Both the position numbers and the translations under genes were made by a program. From Platycnemis pennipes (Eukaryota; Arthropoda; Insecta; Odonata; Platycnemididae), in NCBI GenBank assembly GCA_933228895.1, contig OW121852.1, forward strand, positions 122,693,544 to 122,757,543: a stretch of DNA of 64,000 nt. Direction: 5' to 3'. The notes under the pieces are model-generated. The model was not told the origin of the DNA and made no database searches. It worked only from the letters and a program-made list of their open reading frames with translations. The stretch's first letter is position 1. Each line of letters opens with the position of its first letter. Positions 35,057 through 45,559 of the stretch are shown in pieces.

Positions 35057-35281
35057 ATATTAAAAATCCTTATTCTTGTGGAAAATTGCCCAGTTTTTTC
35101 TTTCACAACTGCTGCTAATATTTGATATTTTCTTATGCGAATAGAAATGCATTTTCTTAAGCAGTCAGGTTCCACAGGTGCAAAAGTTTTTCATTTTTAA
35201 CTAAGATTGTTCGATGAAGTCCTTTATTCTGTGTACACGTGTACGCTGTCCTTTCTTCAGATACATCAAATGTTGATTTTA

Positions 35282-36030
35282 CACCTATATCTACGTAAGA
35301 CCCTGCAAGCCACCATAAAGGTGTGTGGCAGGAGATGAGTTCACACCAAACTTGCATTACATATCATACATAAAAGGGATTAGTAATTATATTCGAGTCT
35401 AAACTTCACAATTTATAAAAGGATAAAAATAGCAGTGCAAGCATGCAATAACATATTGTTATTGCATGCCTAGCTTACCATTGATACAGTTTTATTTATA
35501 CTATTGCATATATTTACAGCTGTTAATATCCCTAATTGCACAAGGAAAGAAGGACATCTGTCAGTTCGGTAATCAATTTTGTGATTATTATCCTGTCTAC
35601 CATAGTAAGTTGGAGTTCGCAAATATTTTTAACGCCATTAGTGATATATTGACTTGGAATGTAGTCAAGAGATTAAGGTGGAATTTCAACATTCGGTCTG
35701 ACTGTGATTCCCATTTTAGTTCATCTAATAGACTGGTTACGCTAATATAATTATCATAACGTCCCTTTACAAATTTGGCAGATCTTCGCTGCACACGCTC
35801 CAGTTCATTATTTAAACCTATTTCGTAAGGATCCCATAACCTGGCAGCGTATCACAAATGAGGTTTAACAAGGGAAATGTAGCTAATTCCTCGTACATGA
35901 TCGTCACATTTGCCCGGTACTATATTGATAAATCCCAGTTTACGATTAGAATGACCCATTATGTCACGTATGTGGTACCCCAAGAAAGATCCAGTGTCAG
36001 TCTTATTCCTTTTAATAGCGACCGTTACAG
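35282..36030 (-). pseudogene. CR1/jockey-like LINE, 3' part, reversed
   Basis: Minus-strand frame 35794-35597 includes MQRRSAKFVKGRYDNYISVT and SLLDELKWESQSDRMLKFHL. This matches the LINE C-terminal region at 53.2-52.9 kb (VQRRSARFVKG.YDN.ISVTSLL.EL.WES). The upstream part of the element (35860-36030) is the thumb region in broken frames, and the 3' untranslated end reaches 35282 next to TATATCTACGTAAGACCCTG. A perfect hairpin with 13-bp arms (35441-35469) lies in the untranslated part. It is truncated at both functional ends of the ORF. Confidence 0.75.
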
Positions 36031-36084
36031 CCTTCGCAGTAACTCATTGCTTATTAATTCAAATCCTGAAGTAACCTATTTTCC

Positions 36085-36756
36085 AAAGTATGTAAACATC
36101 TTAAACAATTTGAGAAATACGGAAGATCCACTAGGGGTGCTTCCACCAACTTCCGTTATCCGTCTCATCGAACTGAACGCATGAATACTTCATTCACCAC
36201 CCGCTTCATGAGTCTATATAACAACATCCCGGCAGAATTAAAAAAGATGCACAATTATACAGGCTTTCGCAAAAAATTATTTCGCCGCATGCTGACGTCA
36301 CAGAGTTTAAACCCTGGGGATAGACCTCTAACGACAATTTAACAATATAATTCAATTGTCCTTATAATTAATCTTTTTCAATTTCGTTCACTTACTTTTT
36401 CCTTTGTAGAGATACAAATTCTTTCAAGATGATTAAAACATTTGTTAAAAAAATATGTATAGGGCTCTACAAAAAGGTTAGTTCTTTTTTGTTAACTGTT
36501 TAATTGATGAAATGCGTACATATTTTTCTTTATCTTCAGTGATAGAGTAATGCCACCAAAACGACACCCATGGAAAAAGTATGCACTGCTATATGGTCGC
36601 CAAATGCGTTTTTATCCGGTTGTTTAAAATAGAATATATTAGTGGCCTGCGTGCCATATTGCTTTAAATTATGAAACTTTGTATTTTAATGAACCCTGGG
36701 CTAGGGGAAGAGGGGGCCATATGGCCTCATCTTGCCCAGTATAAATAAATAAATTT
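36085..36756 (+). pseudogene. Second LINE type, C-terminal end and 3' tail
   Basis: The plus strand reads HLKQFEKYGRSTRGASTNFR, then YPSHRTERMNTSFTTRFMSL and YNNIPAELKKMHNYTGFRKK, ending with a stop at 36340-36342. This is the usual shape of a CR1/jockey-group ORF2 C terminus (R.P..RT......F..R...LYN.IP.EL......FRKKL). About 400 bp of 3' untranslated sequence follows, ending in ATAAATAAATAAAT. It is distinct from the GTAGAT-tailed LINE beside it, and abuts it head to head. Confidence 0.6.
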
Positions 36757-38050
36757 CTTCAAGTTTGCAACTGCCTCGCGTTCCATTTTGGGCGTATTTT
36801 GAACATTCCCCTCCCTAGGCCTACGCGTATTTCCATTCGATCACAGTAATTACCTCTTTAAGTAGCTGTCGTGACACATTTCGTTTTCATCATTTTTTCT
36901 GCCTCCGGAGTTTCATTTTGGTCTCTATGTGTTGATTACCTTAAACGGCGGAACAAAATAGTTTTATCTATTTCCGATATTCTTGAAACACGTGCGATAT
37001 GGTGACAACTATATGGTTCAAAACGCTGCTGAATTGATGTTTTCTGTTTTTATAGCGTTTATTCGTGTCATAAACTTCTCAAATGTGAGTTTATTCTCAG
37101 CTCACGCCAGAAAATCCTTTTCATTCAACCTTTTTTGTCGTAATTTTCAGCGGAATTTAAGCAAATCATTTTATTTCCTGAAACTTTTTTAAATAGAAAT
37201 CCCCCCAGACATGGATTTAAAGCGTGTCAGATGTGTATCTTTCTTTATATTCGTGGGGATACCATGGAAATTCAGTTTTATCGCAGATAAACTCGTGTGC
37301 CCCAGTGGAAAGGGGACTGTTTGTGATTAAGCATGACGCCTGGAAGAGGAGACCTTATAATCCTGGCTGCCATTCGAAAGATAGGAATTCTAAGTGGAAA
37401 TTTTTGCAATACATTCTCACATTCTTTTCCATTCATCGATAACATTTGCGTGTTTTGGAAGCCGTGGAAGAAAGTTTAGGAAGCAGTATTTTATATGAAA
37501 AAGTATTCGATATTCTTGTTAGTGTCAGCAACCTTGGTGTTTTACCCTATCATACACTTATTCCAAAATGCTGTATTCTGTGCAGGTATGGCAGCCAGTA
37601 TATTTTTTTTAACTCCAGTTATAATAACATAAAAATTAAATACACACGAAATTAGGAGTTTCAATTTGTGTTTCGTGGCGTGATGATGTGTCTGTACCAT
37701 ATAATTCTTTGTGTTCCTCGTCTTCATACTAATAAGCTAATTTGATCATTTCTGAACCGCCCGACATTTTCTATTGGTAATATATTTCAAAGTTGAATTA
37801 TGATCTGTGATTTAAATGCATTAGCTTTGTTACGTAGGTGGAAAATATAATTGTTAGCATGTAGAGACTTGTCTCCTTCGTGATATTTTACGTTATAGCA
37901 TTCTCGATTAACGTGAATTCGGAAGTCAGGTCTAATGCTTGTTTTTTGGTGAACGTAACTCTACATTAGTATTCCTTAGTGCTCATCCGTCCGTACAATT
38001 AATTTAGAATTTTGACGTTTTGGTTATCGAACACAGTTTTTTTTATATGC
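36757..38050. other. No recognised feature
   Basis: AT-rich; short frames only. Confidence 0.45.
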
Positions 38051-38052
38051 GA

Positions 38053-38430
38053 CTAGTGAAAAAATACAGGCTCCCAATGCAAGAGAAGGCGATATGGTGC
38101 GTTGTATCCAACATTAAAATTCTTTCTTCCGTGCATTCTCCGTGATAACATTCTCTTTTCTGTCACATCTCGATCCAAGGCCGAGGCGTGATTCACTGAG
38201 AGCAGGAGTTGGTACATCACTGAGGGAGGGGGTGCATTAGTGGATGGTATGTTGATAGCTCCATTGAATTTTCCCAGTGTGTCTTTCGAACGTTTCATCG
38301 CCTGTAATACTATATCCATTTGCGTCGGAGAGACGCGGCCAATCGATATATCTTGGGAACGATAGCGTATGACAACGCCTGTCGCGACACCCATTAAATT
38401 GGCACAGTTAAAGAATGCTTTCCTCTCCAT
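38053..38430 (-). other. Open frame of 125 codons, unknown
   Basis: This is one of the longer frames outside low-complexity DNA. The peptide has mixed composition (for example MGVATGVVIRYRSQDISIGR near its start) and ends with a stop at 38053. I recognise no domain, signal peptide or membrane segment. No obvious splice acceptor directly precedes its ATG, and nothing downstream continues it. A chance frame is the default explanation; a host exon or a fragment of an unrecognised element cannot be excluded. Confidence 0.2.
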
Positions 38431-38924
38431 ATCTTCTCAGCTCCCACCTTTGTACGCTTGAGGTATTTCCAGCACTTCGGTTCTTTAAACCAGTTACGGT
38501 TTTTGTTAGCAGTGAATACGTAAACAGTATGCGTAATCTACAGATTTTTATTTTATGCTGCGTATATTTTACGTAGAAGGAATACACTGAACCAGAGGTA
38601 GATTCAAATGTTCATTCTTTCCTCCAACAATTCGTGGCCATAACAGCATCAAGGCTTCTCACACCATGATGCCTTCATGAAATAAATTTACCTTAAATGA
38701 AAGTGAAAATTCATTAATAAGATTTACACTGATTAATGAAACAAACAGAGATGAAATTAGGATGTTGTAGTTTTTTTTAGGATTTAATTATTTAGGATTT
38801 ATGCATGAAATAATAATATGTGTAATGTATGATCGTAGTACTCTCAAATGTTTCTTTGCATGTTGAATGAAAAGTAGAACTGGTAATGTGTGTCCCGCAT
38901 GCTATTGCTAGAAATTTCCCCTTA

Positions 38925-39062
38925 TATCTACATCTATATAATACCCTGCAAGCCACCTTAAAGGTGTGTGGAAGGGGGTGAATTCTCACCAAACACACAC
39001 TACATATCATGCATAAAAAATGATTAGTAATTATATGCTAATCTAAACTTCACTATTCCTTA
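38925..39062 (-). mobile_element. CR1/jockey-like LINE 3' end, reversed
   Basis: TATCTACATCTATATAATACCCTGCAAGCC and the following GTGTGTGGAAGGGGGTGAAT and CACCAAACACACAC match the 3' end at 52.65 and 60.84 kb. About 135 bp of untranslated sequence only. It faces another copy 25 bp away in the opposite orientation. Confidence 0.7.
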
Positions 39063-39084
39063 GGCACGTGGTATAAGTAAACCT

Positions 39085-39178
39085 TAGTGCATGTACGTAT
39101 TGCATGTTTGGTGATAACTCAACCCCCGCCACATGCCCTCCAGATGCCTTGCAGAGTAGTCAGTAGATAAAGATACAT
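39085..39178 (+). mobile_element. CR1/jockey-like LINE 3' end, forward
   Basis: GCATGTTTGGTGATAACTCA, CCGCCACATGCCCTCC and CTTGCAGAGTAGTCAGTAGATA resemble the forward 3' end of the same LINE (compare 62.68 kb). Diverged. It forms an inverted pair with the copy at 38.93 kb. Confidence 0.5.
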
Positions 39179-39364
39179 ATTTTGTTGGGAATTATGAAAA
39201 TAATGTGGAGATTTCATTGGCTATGGTCATAAATTGTTTTACAGAATAAGTAGCGACTCAAGTTTACTTATCCTCAGACGCTTTGAAAACAAATTAAGAA
39301 ACAGTGTCATGGTATTGAAAGAAATCACTTTTTGCGAAGAAGTTCTGTTACTATATGCCAGCTG

Positions 39365-39455
39365 CGGCAGTCAGGTTGTTAACGCACCGGCATGATTACC
39401 TTAAGGCCGTAGGTTTGAATTCCTCCTCGGGTATAAATGTTGTCTTAAGATCATG
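39365..39455 (+). mobile_element. tRNA-derived SINE, family C, partial
   Basis: Contains CAGGTTGTTAACGCACCGG, B-box-like GTAGGTTTGAATTCC, then CCTCGGGTATAAATGTTGTC. The same order occurs at 30.9, 43.5 and 60.5 kb. Ends not defined. Confidence 0.45.
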
Positions 39456-40330
39456 CTTAGGATTAAGTTAAGTTTGACGGAGTGATATAATCTTAGCAAT
39501 TGGAATACATAAAATCTAACTCTACCACTGCATGACCATGCATTATGCTTTATATTCCATGGCAACAAAACATGCCAGCTCTGACCCGTGACTGCTGTTT
39601 CGTTCAGACTCCCTGAAACTGAAGAGAACCATAGTCTATTTCTATCTACAGAAAATAAGTTCATCTTATCCGTGAGCCACTAGAGCACAGCGTATGACAA
39701 GGAGTGCTTTGATATTTCACTTCTTACGAATTCGTCAGTAGTTGCAAATTTTAAAGAATTCTAGTTAGGCAGTTTGACTTTTATTTCTGACCGAGTCGTT
39801 CTCTTTTTTGGTAGTTAACTGTGTGTAGCAGAATTATTTGTAATTATTTAAAGAGTGTAATAATATCTAATGAATGAAAAACTTAGTTTATTTTTTATAT
39901 TTCAATTGCAATGTTCACTATATCTTCTCAAGTATTGGTTGCCTGAACACATCTAGCTATCGCCATCTTTTCCTTCCTTTTTTGTATTTCTTTCTCTCTG
40001 GTGCCCATCAGACTTTCAGTTAAACCAATTTTTAACTCTCAGTATTTTTTTTAATTTCAGTTCCTTATGTAAAGGCATTATGTTTGCATTTTGTCTTGTA
40101 AACAAATAATCAAGCTTGTCTATTATTACTTTGCCTCTGAAGATTCTGTACGTGCCTACTACGTTCAATTAAGATTTAATTAAATCCCCAAGTTAATTAT
40201 TTTTCTGGCTCGTGTATGAGTAGAAAATTATTAAATAGTCATTCAGGAAGATGAATATTCTGGGTTTACTCGTTTAAATAGTTTGCATCGTTAGATTACT
40301 CATGGTTATCTGTGTTTTCAAGACTTTCCG
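39456..40330. other. No recognised feature
   Basis: AT-rich sequence without visible elements. Confidence 0.45.
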
Positions 40331-40334
40331 CTTT

Positions 40335-40525
40335 TTAGACGCTTCAGACCGTAAGGAAAGGTACGAGGAAAGGAGAGGATGAGCAAAAAGAGAGAGTGGA
40401 CAAAAATCTGGCGTCGGCATTAACGAAAGTCTCTAAAAAGATCTCGGCTTAACTTCCCATCCGAAGGATGGAGTACTGCACTCGAATACTCTCCACAAAG
40501 TACTCGAGTAGGGGTTGGTATCCCA
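40335..40525 (-). mobile_element. tRNA-derived SINE, family A, reversed and 5'-truncated
   Basis: Minus strand: CTCCATCCTTCGGATGGGAAG, AATGCCGACGCCAGATTTTT and a 3' end TACCTTTCCTTACGGTCTGA. Landmarks are in the same order as the copy at 24.7 kb. The head is lost, although 40525-40550 may be a remnant. Confidence 0.6.
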
Positions 40526-40549
40526 GGGAGGGAGGCCAGTAATCTAACC

Positions 40550-41385
40550 CATCATTTTAATGGATTTAACAGATTCTAATGGATTGCGCTACAAGATTAT
40601 CAGTGGACATCGTTAACGGTTGCCTGTATGCTAGTTGAAGCAAAATATGTACAATTTTTCTTGTTAACGTTGTCTTGTCCGCGCACTGTTTTAATTTAGC
40701 AGGTGGAGATAAAATCAGAGACTTAGATAGTACAACACTGAGTTTTAAAATGCCATTTATTCGCGGTCAATTAGAGACAGTGACTGTTGTTAAGACATTT
40801 AACGGAGAGACAATTTATTGGGAAATGAGGTGTAGCTTTTAGGCTGATTTTGCCTGCCATTTTGTTTACTTTTAATATTACTCGTGTGAATCTAACTTTT
40901 TCTACATGTTATCACGTTTTTGACACATAACCTGAAACGTTAGTTGTACATAATCTTAGTCTGCCACGCATGGCGATACATTGGCATTCGAAGCATATTG
41001 CCTGAAAAACAGCTTTGTCTTTTAAATGCATTCAGTTGACCTGATAGTAAAAGCAGTAATATAGCTACTAACAATACGATTGTGTGCATGACGATACCGC
41101 CGGATGGAAGTGACCCTCAGTTACGACCCTTACAATGGTTTGTACGGCGCTATGTCTGTGCAGATGTCTATGTCTATTTTCGGAGGTTTCAGAAGAAATT
41201 TATGTGAGCCGATGTACCCTAAACAAGTTGAAATTCTGCTTCTAATTTACAGCCATCAACCTCTGTAATGTTCACCGCACGTACCTATACAAGTATGTGA
41301 CATTCTTGGCGGAAGGAAAAAAGATAAATAGTTCATATTTAGTACCATGCAGGCTTGTAATAAATTGGCAGAAATGTACATTACC
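40550..41385. other. No recognised feature
   Basis: AT-rich; nothing identified. Confidence 0.45.
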
Positions 41386-41389
41386 CATC

Positions 41390-41862
41390 CTATTTTACCC
41401 CCTGTTAGCTTCCAACTAATCTATTATCCTCCCTAATTGTACGCGGAAAAAATTAATTTTTGAATCTCTTAGTTTTGATTCCTATCACTCTTATTTTATC
41501 TGCATGGTCTAACCTGCTGCGGTAAGCTGAAGGTTTTGATATGTTTTTAACATCTTCTGAGCCTTTCTGCATTAAATTTCTGCATGACCTTCAGCCTTCA
41601 CTTCAACCTACGATCCGAAAGTGATTCCCAAACTAATTCTTCTAAAAATTCCATGTAGGTACTGCTAAACCTATTTCAATTCTTTAAAAAAAATCTACTA
41701 CTTCTCGTTGCACACAATCAAATTCTCTGTTCGAACCCACTTAATGTAGTCTCATTTTCCTACTCACCACAGTATATATGTCATTAATGTATTAAATAAA
41801 TAAAGGGGACCTATTACACTTCCTTGGGAGACCCCCGACGAGACTTTGTTTGGACCGATATA
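41390..41862 (-). pseudogene. Diverged CR1/jockey-like LINE, reversed, internally deleted
   Basis: The minus strand near 41860-41780 reads SSGVSQGSVIGPLYLFNTLM, the reverse transcriptase SGVPQGSVIGP motif followed by a damaged FILYINDI. Beyond a junction near 41755 the sequence corresponds to the much later part of the LINE (C-terminal coding and 3' region). So several hundred base pairs, including the FADD catalytic motif, are deleted. It belongs to a subfamily more distant than the copy at 52.7 kb. Confidence 0.6.
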
Positions 41863-41869
41863 TATATAA

Positions 41870-42430
41870 ACTCGAAGAGCGTTGTTGCATTCCTTATTCT
41901 TGTTTGTCGGAGGCGCCAATGCTTTCACCCCGATCCGAGCGCGGGAATCGTCGGCGAATCTTCTCGCTGTCGTCCGTTGGTCGCTCTGGTCCAGGACTCG
42001 CTCGCCGTCGGCCCCAGGGAACGTGCTTCGGCTCGAATCACTCGTTTGCAATCGGCGTTTCTATTTCCTTCCCGCGGCCGATGCCTTCCCCTCCGTCGTG
42101 ATCCCCTGAGTCACCCGTGCTCTCGCCTTACCTCCCCCCATCCCTCCGTGAAGCCTTTGAGGAGACCGGAGTGACTTCGTCCGTCCGAGATGGTCAGGCG
42201 GTGCCTGTCGGATGGCACCGTCGCCTGCGGCTTTATGGCGAAGACGCGCCCCGCCTCCTCCTCAATCAATCAAGTTTTCCGGATTTCTGCTTCCAGTTTC
42301 CCAACCCTGCGGTCGCTCTAGACTTTTCATGGGACGCGGTGGGGGGGCTTTTCCAGTGGGAGGGGCGGGGGGCAGGGAGGCCGCAGCTACCGGAGGGGCT
42401 TAGTTCCCGCCGCCGGCATCGCGTATGAGC
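41870..42430. other. GC-rich, CpG-containing block
   Basis: Abrupt GC increase directly next to the LINE fragment. CpG is frequent. Overlapping frames on both strands (up to 125 codons) are low-complexity or arginine-rich with no domain. Candidate host regulatory DNA by composition only. Confidence 0.4.
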
Positions 42431-42505
42431 TGGCCGTTTTTCCTCAAAAGGGGCGCAGGAGGTCTTCGGTTCAAATCCCACCCAAGGTGATGTCTCTTTT
42501 TTTGG
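42430..42505 (+). mobile_element. Possible tRNA-derived SINE head
   Basis: A B box GGTTCAAATCCC lies in TCTTCGGTTCAAATCCCACC, about 40 nt after an A-box-like ATGAGCTGGCC. The cloverleaf is incomplete and no body can be matched. May belong to family B. Confidence 0.35.
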
Positions 42506-42559
42506 TATGCCTTTATTTATTTCGCTTCCTTCCTCTTGTAATCCGTAGGTATCCTTGAG

Positions 42560-43455
42560 ACCGCTTCCTTCGTGTGCCCGGGCGATAGGGCGATTCCCTA
42601 AAATCGAGAGCACTTTTAAGCGATTATGAGCCAGTATTCCCACGGTCCCGCTCCCAAGTGGTTGAACATGAGGAAGAATGAGGACAGGGTTTTACGTCAT
42701 TCAGTCTGGTGCAAAGCTAATATTTTTAAATCCTCCGGAGCTATAGAAACCTCAATCCATACCTTTGCCGGATAGTAATCTGTGTGATCAGGAAGACGAT
42801 TTTTTTCAATCATCAAGGAATCTCCTATCCAGTTTTATTGTTCAAATATTTTCCTCGGCTATTTCGCGTTTAATGTATTTTATCAACAATGAATGGCCAT
42901 AGCTTGATAGTGGAGTGGTTGTAATTGGCAGACATGAGCAATCTTATCATCGATTTTTTAAATTTGAGATTCTTCTTTCAAGTTTGTGATTTATTAATAC
43001 TTTTACCTCGTAAATAGTCTTGCATCCTTCACTAACTAGAAATTTCGAACAGTTTTAACTGTTGAAATGCTACTTGTTTACTGTGAGCTGATCAGTCATT
43101 TATGGTCCTTGAATAGGATGGGCAATTTCCATCGAGCATGGTTCTCATAAAAGGGAACTTCGATTTTCCTCTTATTATTGTCATGGAAATCGTGACAAAA
43201 TAGGCTACTTGTGTAGATCAAGACAATTTATTTGGTATTGTTTCTGTGGTCATGGATAAATCTTGAAGAGGTGTACTGCTCTTAAATTTGAATCATTGAA
43301 GCATGATTATTACTTTTAACGTGTCTATCCTAAAACTTTTTCTATATTCTAATAGTCTTGATGAAGAAAGAGAGGCATATAACTCCACGCATGTTATCGA
43401 AGAATTAACAGATACCTATGCTTCTGAGATAATTGAAATAGTTGGCATTGGTGAA
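42560..43455. other. No recognised feature
   Basis: AT-rich sequence; no supported feature. Confidence 0.45.
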
Positions 43456-43464
43456 GTGGGCATT

Positions 43465-43600
43465 TCGTTTTTTTGCCGGCCTTAGTAGCCAGTTCGGAAA
43501 CGCGCTCTCCTGGCAACCTGAAGACTACAGATTCGAATGATTCCCAGGGCACTGATGTTGTGTCCGTTGTAGGATTAAGATCTTAGCTTAGACGGTTCGA
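43465..43600 (+). mobile_element. tRNA-derived SINE, family C, partial
   Basis: GGCCTTAGTAGCCAGTTCGG, B-box-like ACAGATTCGAATGATTCC, then GCACTGATGTTGTGTCCG and TAGGATTAAGATCTTAGCTTAG. This resembles 39.4 kb (ATGTTGTCTTAAGATCATGC). Diverged. Shortly after (about 43712-43745) a tiny piece reading YISHILRKRGAL looks like an RTE LINE crumb. Confidence 0.45.
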
Positions 43601-43892
43601 TATGCCCTTATTTCTTAGAGAACCTAAAACCCAAGAAGACTACGGGATTTTTTCTTTGTCTCCTATCTTATTTAGGAATACTAAATCCCAAGTTGATGAA
43701 TAGTTGGGCGTGATTATATCAGTCATATTTTGAGAAAACGAGGTGCTCTAGCACTATATTTTATGCCATTCAAATCAATTTTGCGAATTGAATCATCGGA
43801 ATGTTATTTACCAATACCTATTCTTTTTACGTACAGATTTAGTGATTGTTTTCACGAAATCTATGTTACAATTTTAGGGTACATAATTAATA

Positions 43893-43985
43893 CATCTACA
43901 TCTACGTAATATACTACAAGTCACCGCGAGGGCTTGTGACTGAAGGTGAAAATCACTGTACATGCACATCTGACTTGCAACTAAG
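43893..43985 (-). mobile_element. CR1/jockey-like LINE 3' end, reversed
   Basis: TACATCTACATCTACGTAAT, ACTACAAGTCACCGCGAGGG and GAAGGTGAAAATCACTGTAC match the reversed LINE 3' end. Only about 90 bp. Confidence 0.65.
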
Positions 43986-44029
43986 AGCTAAAATGATACT
44001 AATACATGGAAACAAGTTAGGTATTGGAG

Positions 44030-44258
44030 TCACTCCCTTCCCTTCCTCTAAAAGCAGTCAAGGACGGGAGGAAAATGACGTCAATGATATCAAAGCAGCT
44101 TCTTCGGTGGGCGTCGCCTTTTGTTATTTTAATTTTTGATTACTTAGTGAATGGTTGCGGTTAGAAGATTGATTTTTTCACTAAAATTCTTTTTTCGTTT
44201 CCATCTACCAATTTCGTGTACAATATTGCGATTTCGGTTCCGAGTAAACGCCCCCATT
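44030..44258 (-). repeat. Dispersed repeat R2, copy 2 (partial)
   Basis: Matches the first about 230 bp of R2 in reverse. It runs from CTAAAAGCAGTCAAGGACGG through GCGATTTCGGTTCCGAGTAA and ends at CGCCCCCATT, the same outer edge as the other copies. The part beyond GACGGGAGGAAAATGACGTC, GC-rich in the longer copies, is missing. Confidence 0.75.
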
Positions 44259-44379
44259 GAGCGGATGTTTAGACGTTGGCCCTAATACTCTGCTGATGGG
44301 GACTTTATAAATGCGTCTCTTTCTTCTTCCAAAATTACGAATTGAATACCGTGTCTTCATCTCCCTGCTTACCTACAAT

Positions 44380-45420
44380 AGCAGCCGGCCCGCTCCGAGT
44401 GCAATATTTCTTCCTGCGGAGGTCATAATAGTGGATAGTCTCGGACAGACCGCGGTGGAGAGGCGGGCTTATTATAGGATTAACGAGATCCCCCTTTGGA
44501 ACACTGCGGATCTTTCTTTCTCTCTCTCTCTTTCAAAGCCTCGCGCGCCATCACACCAGAGTCATCGGAACCTTTTCTCTTCGGGGGTACAACCCCCCCC
44601 CCCCCCCCCCCCCCCCACGCCCCCTCCCAATGCCTGCTCCTCTAGAGAGAGAAAGAGAGGAGGGGAGGGGGAAGGTTTTATCTCCGTACTAGATCGCCGC
44701 AGCATCTCAAGCCACCCCCTCGCCCCTTCCTTCCCCCTCTGGGCACCTGACGATACCGCCCAACCCCCTCCTACTTCCTCCCCGTTTTAACTCCTCCAAT
44801 GAGACGGACAAAAGGTCTAAACCTTAAGGAATGGTCGCCACCCTTTACCTAATATGGTCACGTGATCATCCTCCCCGGCCCCGTCGCCTCCTCTTCGCTC
44901 GCCGCCGCCCCTATTACCCGCGAAGCCGCGTCGTTTCTCCCTCTCTTCTTCTTCCCTCCTCCAATTCTTCTTCTTCTTCCCTCGATCTTCCCACCCGTCC
45001 CGCGAAAGACAGCGCTAAAATCCCCTCCCCCCTCCTTCCCTTGAATCCTCCCTCCTGCAATCGCCTCCCATAAGCTCTCTCTCTCTCTCCCTGGCAGCCT
45101 TCCTCCACCCCCTACAACTGAGTAGTTTGCATCTCGTTGGATATCGGAAGGGGCGGCCGGGTTGTCCGGTGGATTCCCGGACACCGCCCATCGCGCCGTG
45201 ACGACACCGGCTGCATTGGGCCCGTCCTTTCTTGTGGCCGGCCATAATGAGCTCCGGCCCTCCCCGCCCTCTGCTGAGAAGACGCGGCCGGGTGCGAGCG
45301 GGCGTGGGTGGGTGCGTGCGGCACCCGATGGCCGCAGATCCAACCCTTTCGTCTCTCTCTCTGCCTCACTTTCACTTCCACTACCGTTGACTGCTTTGTG
45401 GCATAATATGCCTAGCAGTT
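44380..45420. other. GC-rich, CpG-containing block with poly-C tract
   Basis: About 1 kb of high GC. It contains 24 consecutive C at 44593-44616, CT microsatellites near 44512, 45074 and 45351, and CpG-dense unique sequence at 45100-45340. Frames up to 161 codons on both strands are composition artefacts. The 45120-45340 part is not simple-sequence and is a reasonable regulatory candidate. Confidence 0.5.
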
Positions 45421-45471
45421 CGAGAACATCTAGTTCCTTTAAGGCCTCTAATATTCCACGTGGAAAAATGA

Positions 45472-45545
45472 CGCCTTTGGAGCTTAACTGGTTAAAGCAC
45501 CTGGCTGGAAATTAGGGGATCCGGGTTCGAATCGCGGTCAAGGCG
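45472..45545 (+). mobile_element. tRNA-like sequence (SINE head or tRNA pseudogene)
   Basis: It folds roughly as a tRNA. The acceptor strands CGCCTTT and CAAGGCG pair at six of seven positions. The anticodon arm CCTGG/TTAGG encloses CTGGAAA (GGA at the anticodon), and the T arm CCGGG-TTCGAAT-CGCGG has one mismatch. The D stem also has a mismatch. GGA would specify serine, but a serine tRNA needs a long variable arm, absent here. I therefore call it a tRNA-derived SINE head or pseudogene, not a gene. Confidence 0.5.
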
Positions 45546-45559
45546 AATGAATTTTTTCT

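Larger units (their letters stand above)
34877..35118. mobile_element. Penelope-type inverted-repeat insertion with target duplication
   Basis: ACAACTGCTGCTAA at 34877-34890 is repeated exactly at 35105-35118 (14 bp). The element between them has a 40-nt unpaired left tail (34891-34930, ending in GGTGGAATATAATAGC). Long, nearly perfect arms follow, 34931-35011 and 35023-35104, starting GAAAGAAAAAACTGG. The loop is about 11 nt. Each arm holds a hammerhead-like motif. Size and architecture match the other four insertions, but the arm sequence is different, so it comes from another subfamily. Confidence 0.7.

Noticed and set aside
44311..44790. 159-codon frame and the opposed 161-codon frame at 44858-45343
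   Set aside because: Both run through poly-C, CT microsatellite and CpG-dense sequence. They reflect composition only.
45472..45545. Functional tRNA-Ser(GGA)
   Set aside because: Mismatches in acceptor, D and T stems, and no long variable arm as serine tRNAs require.
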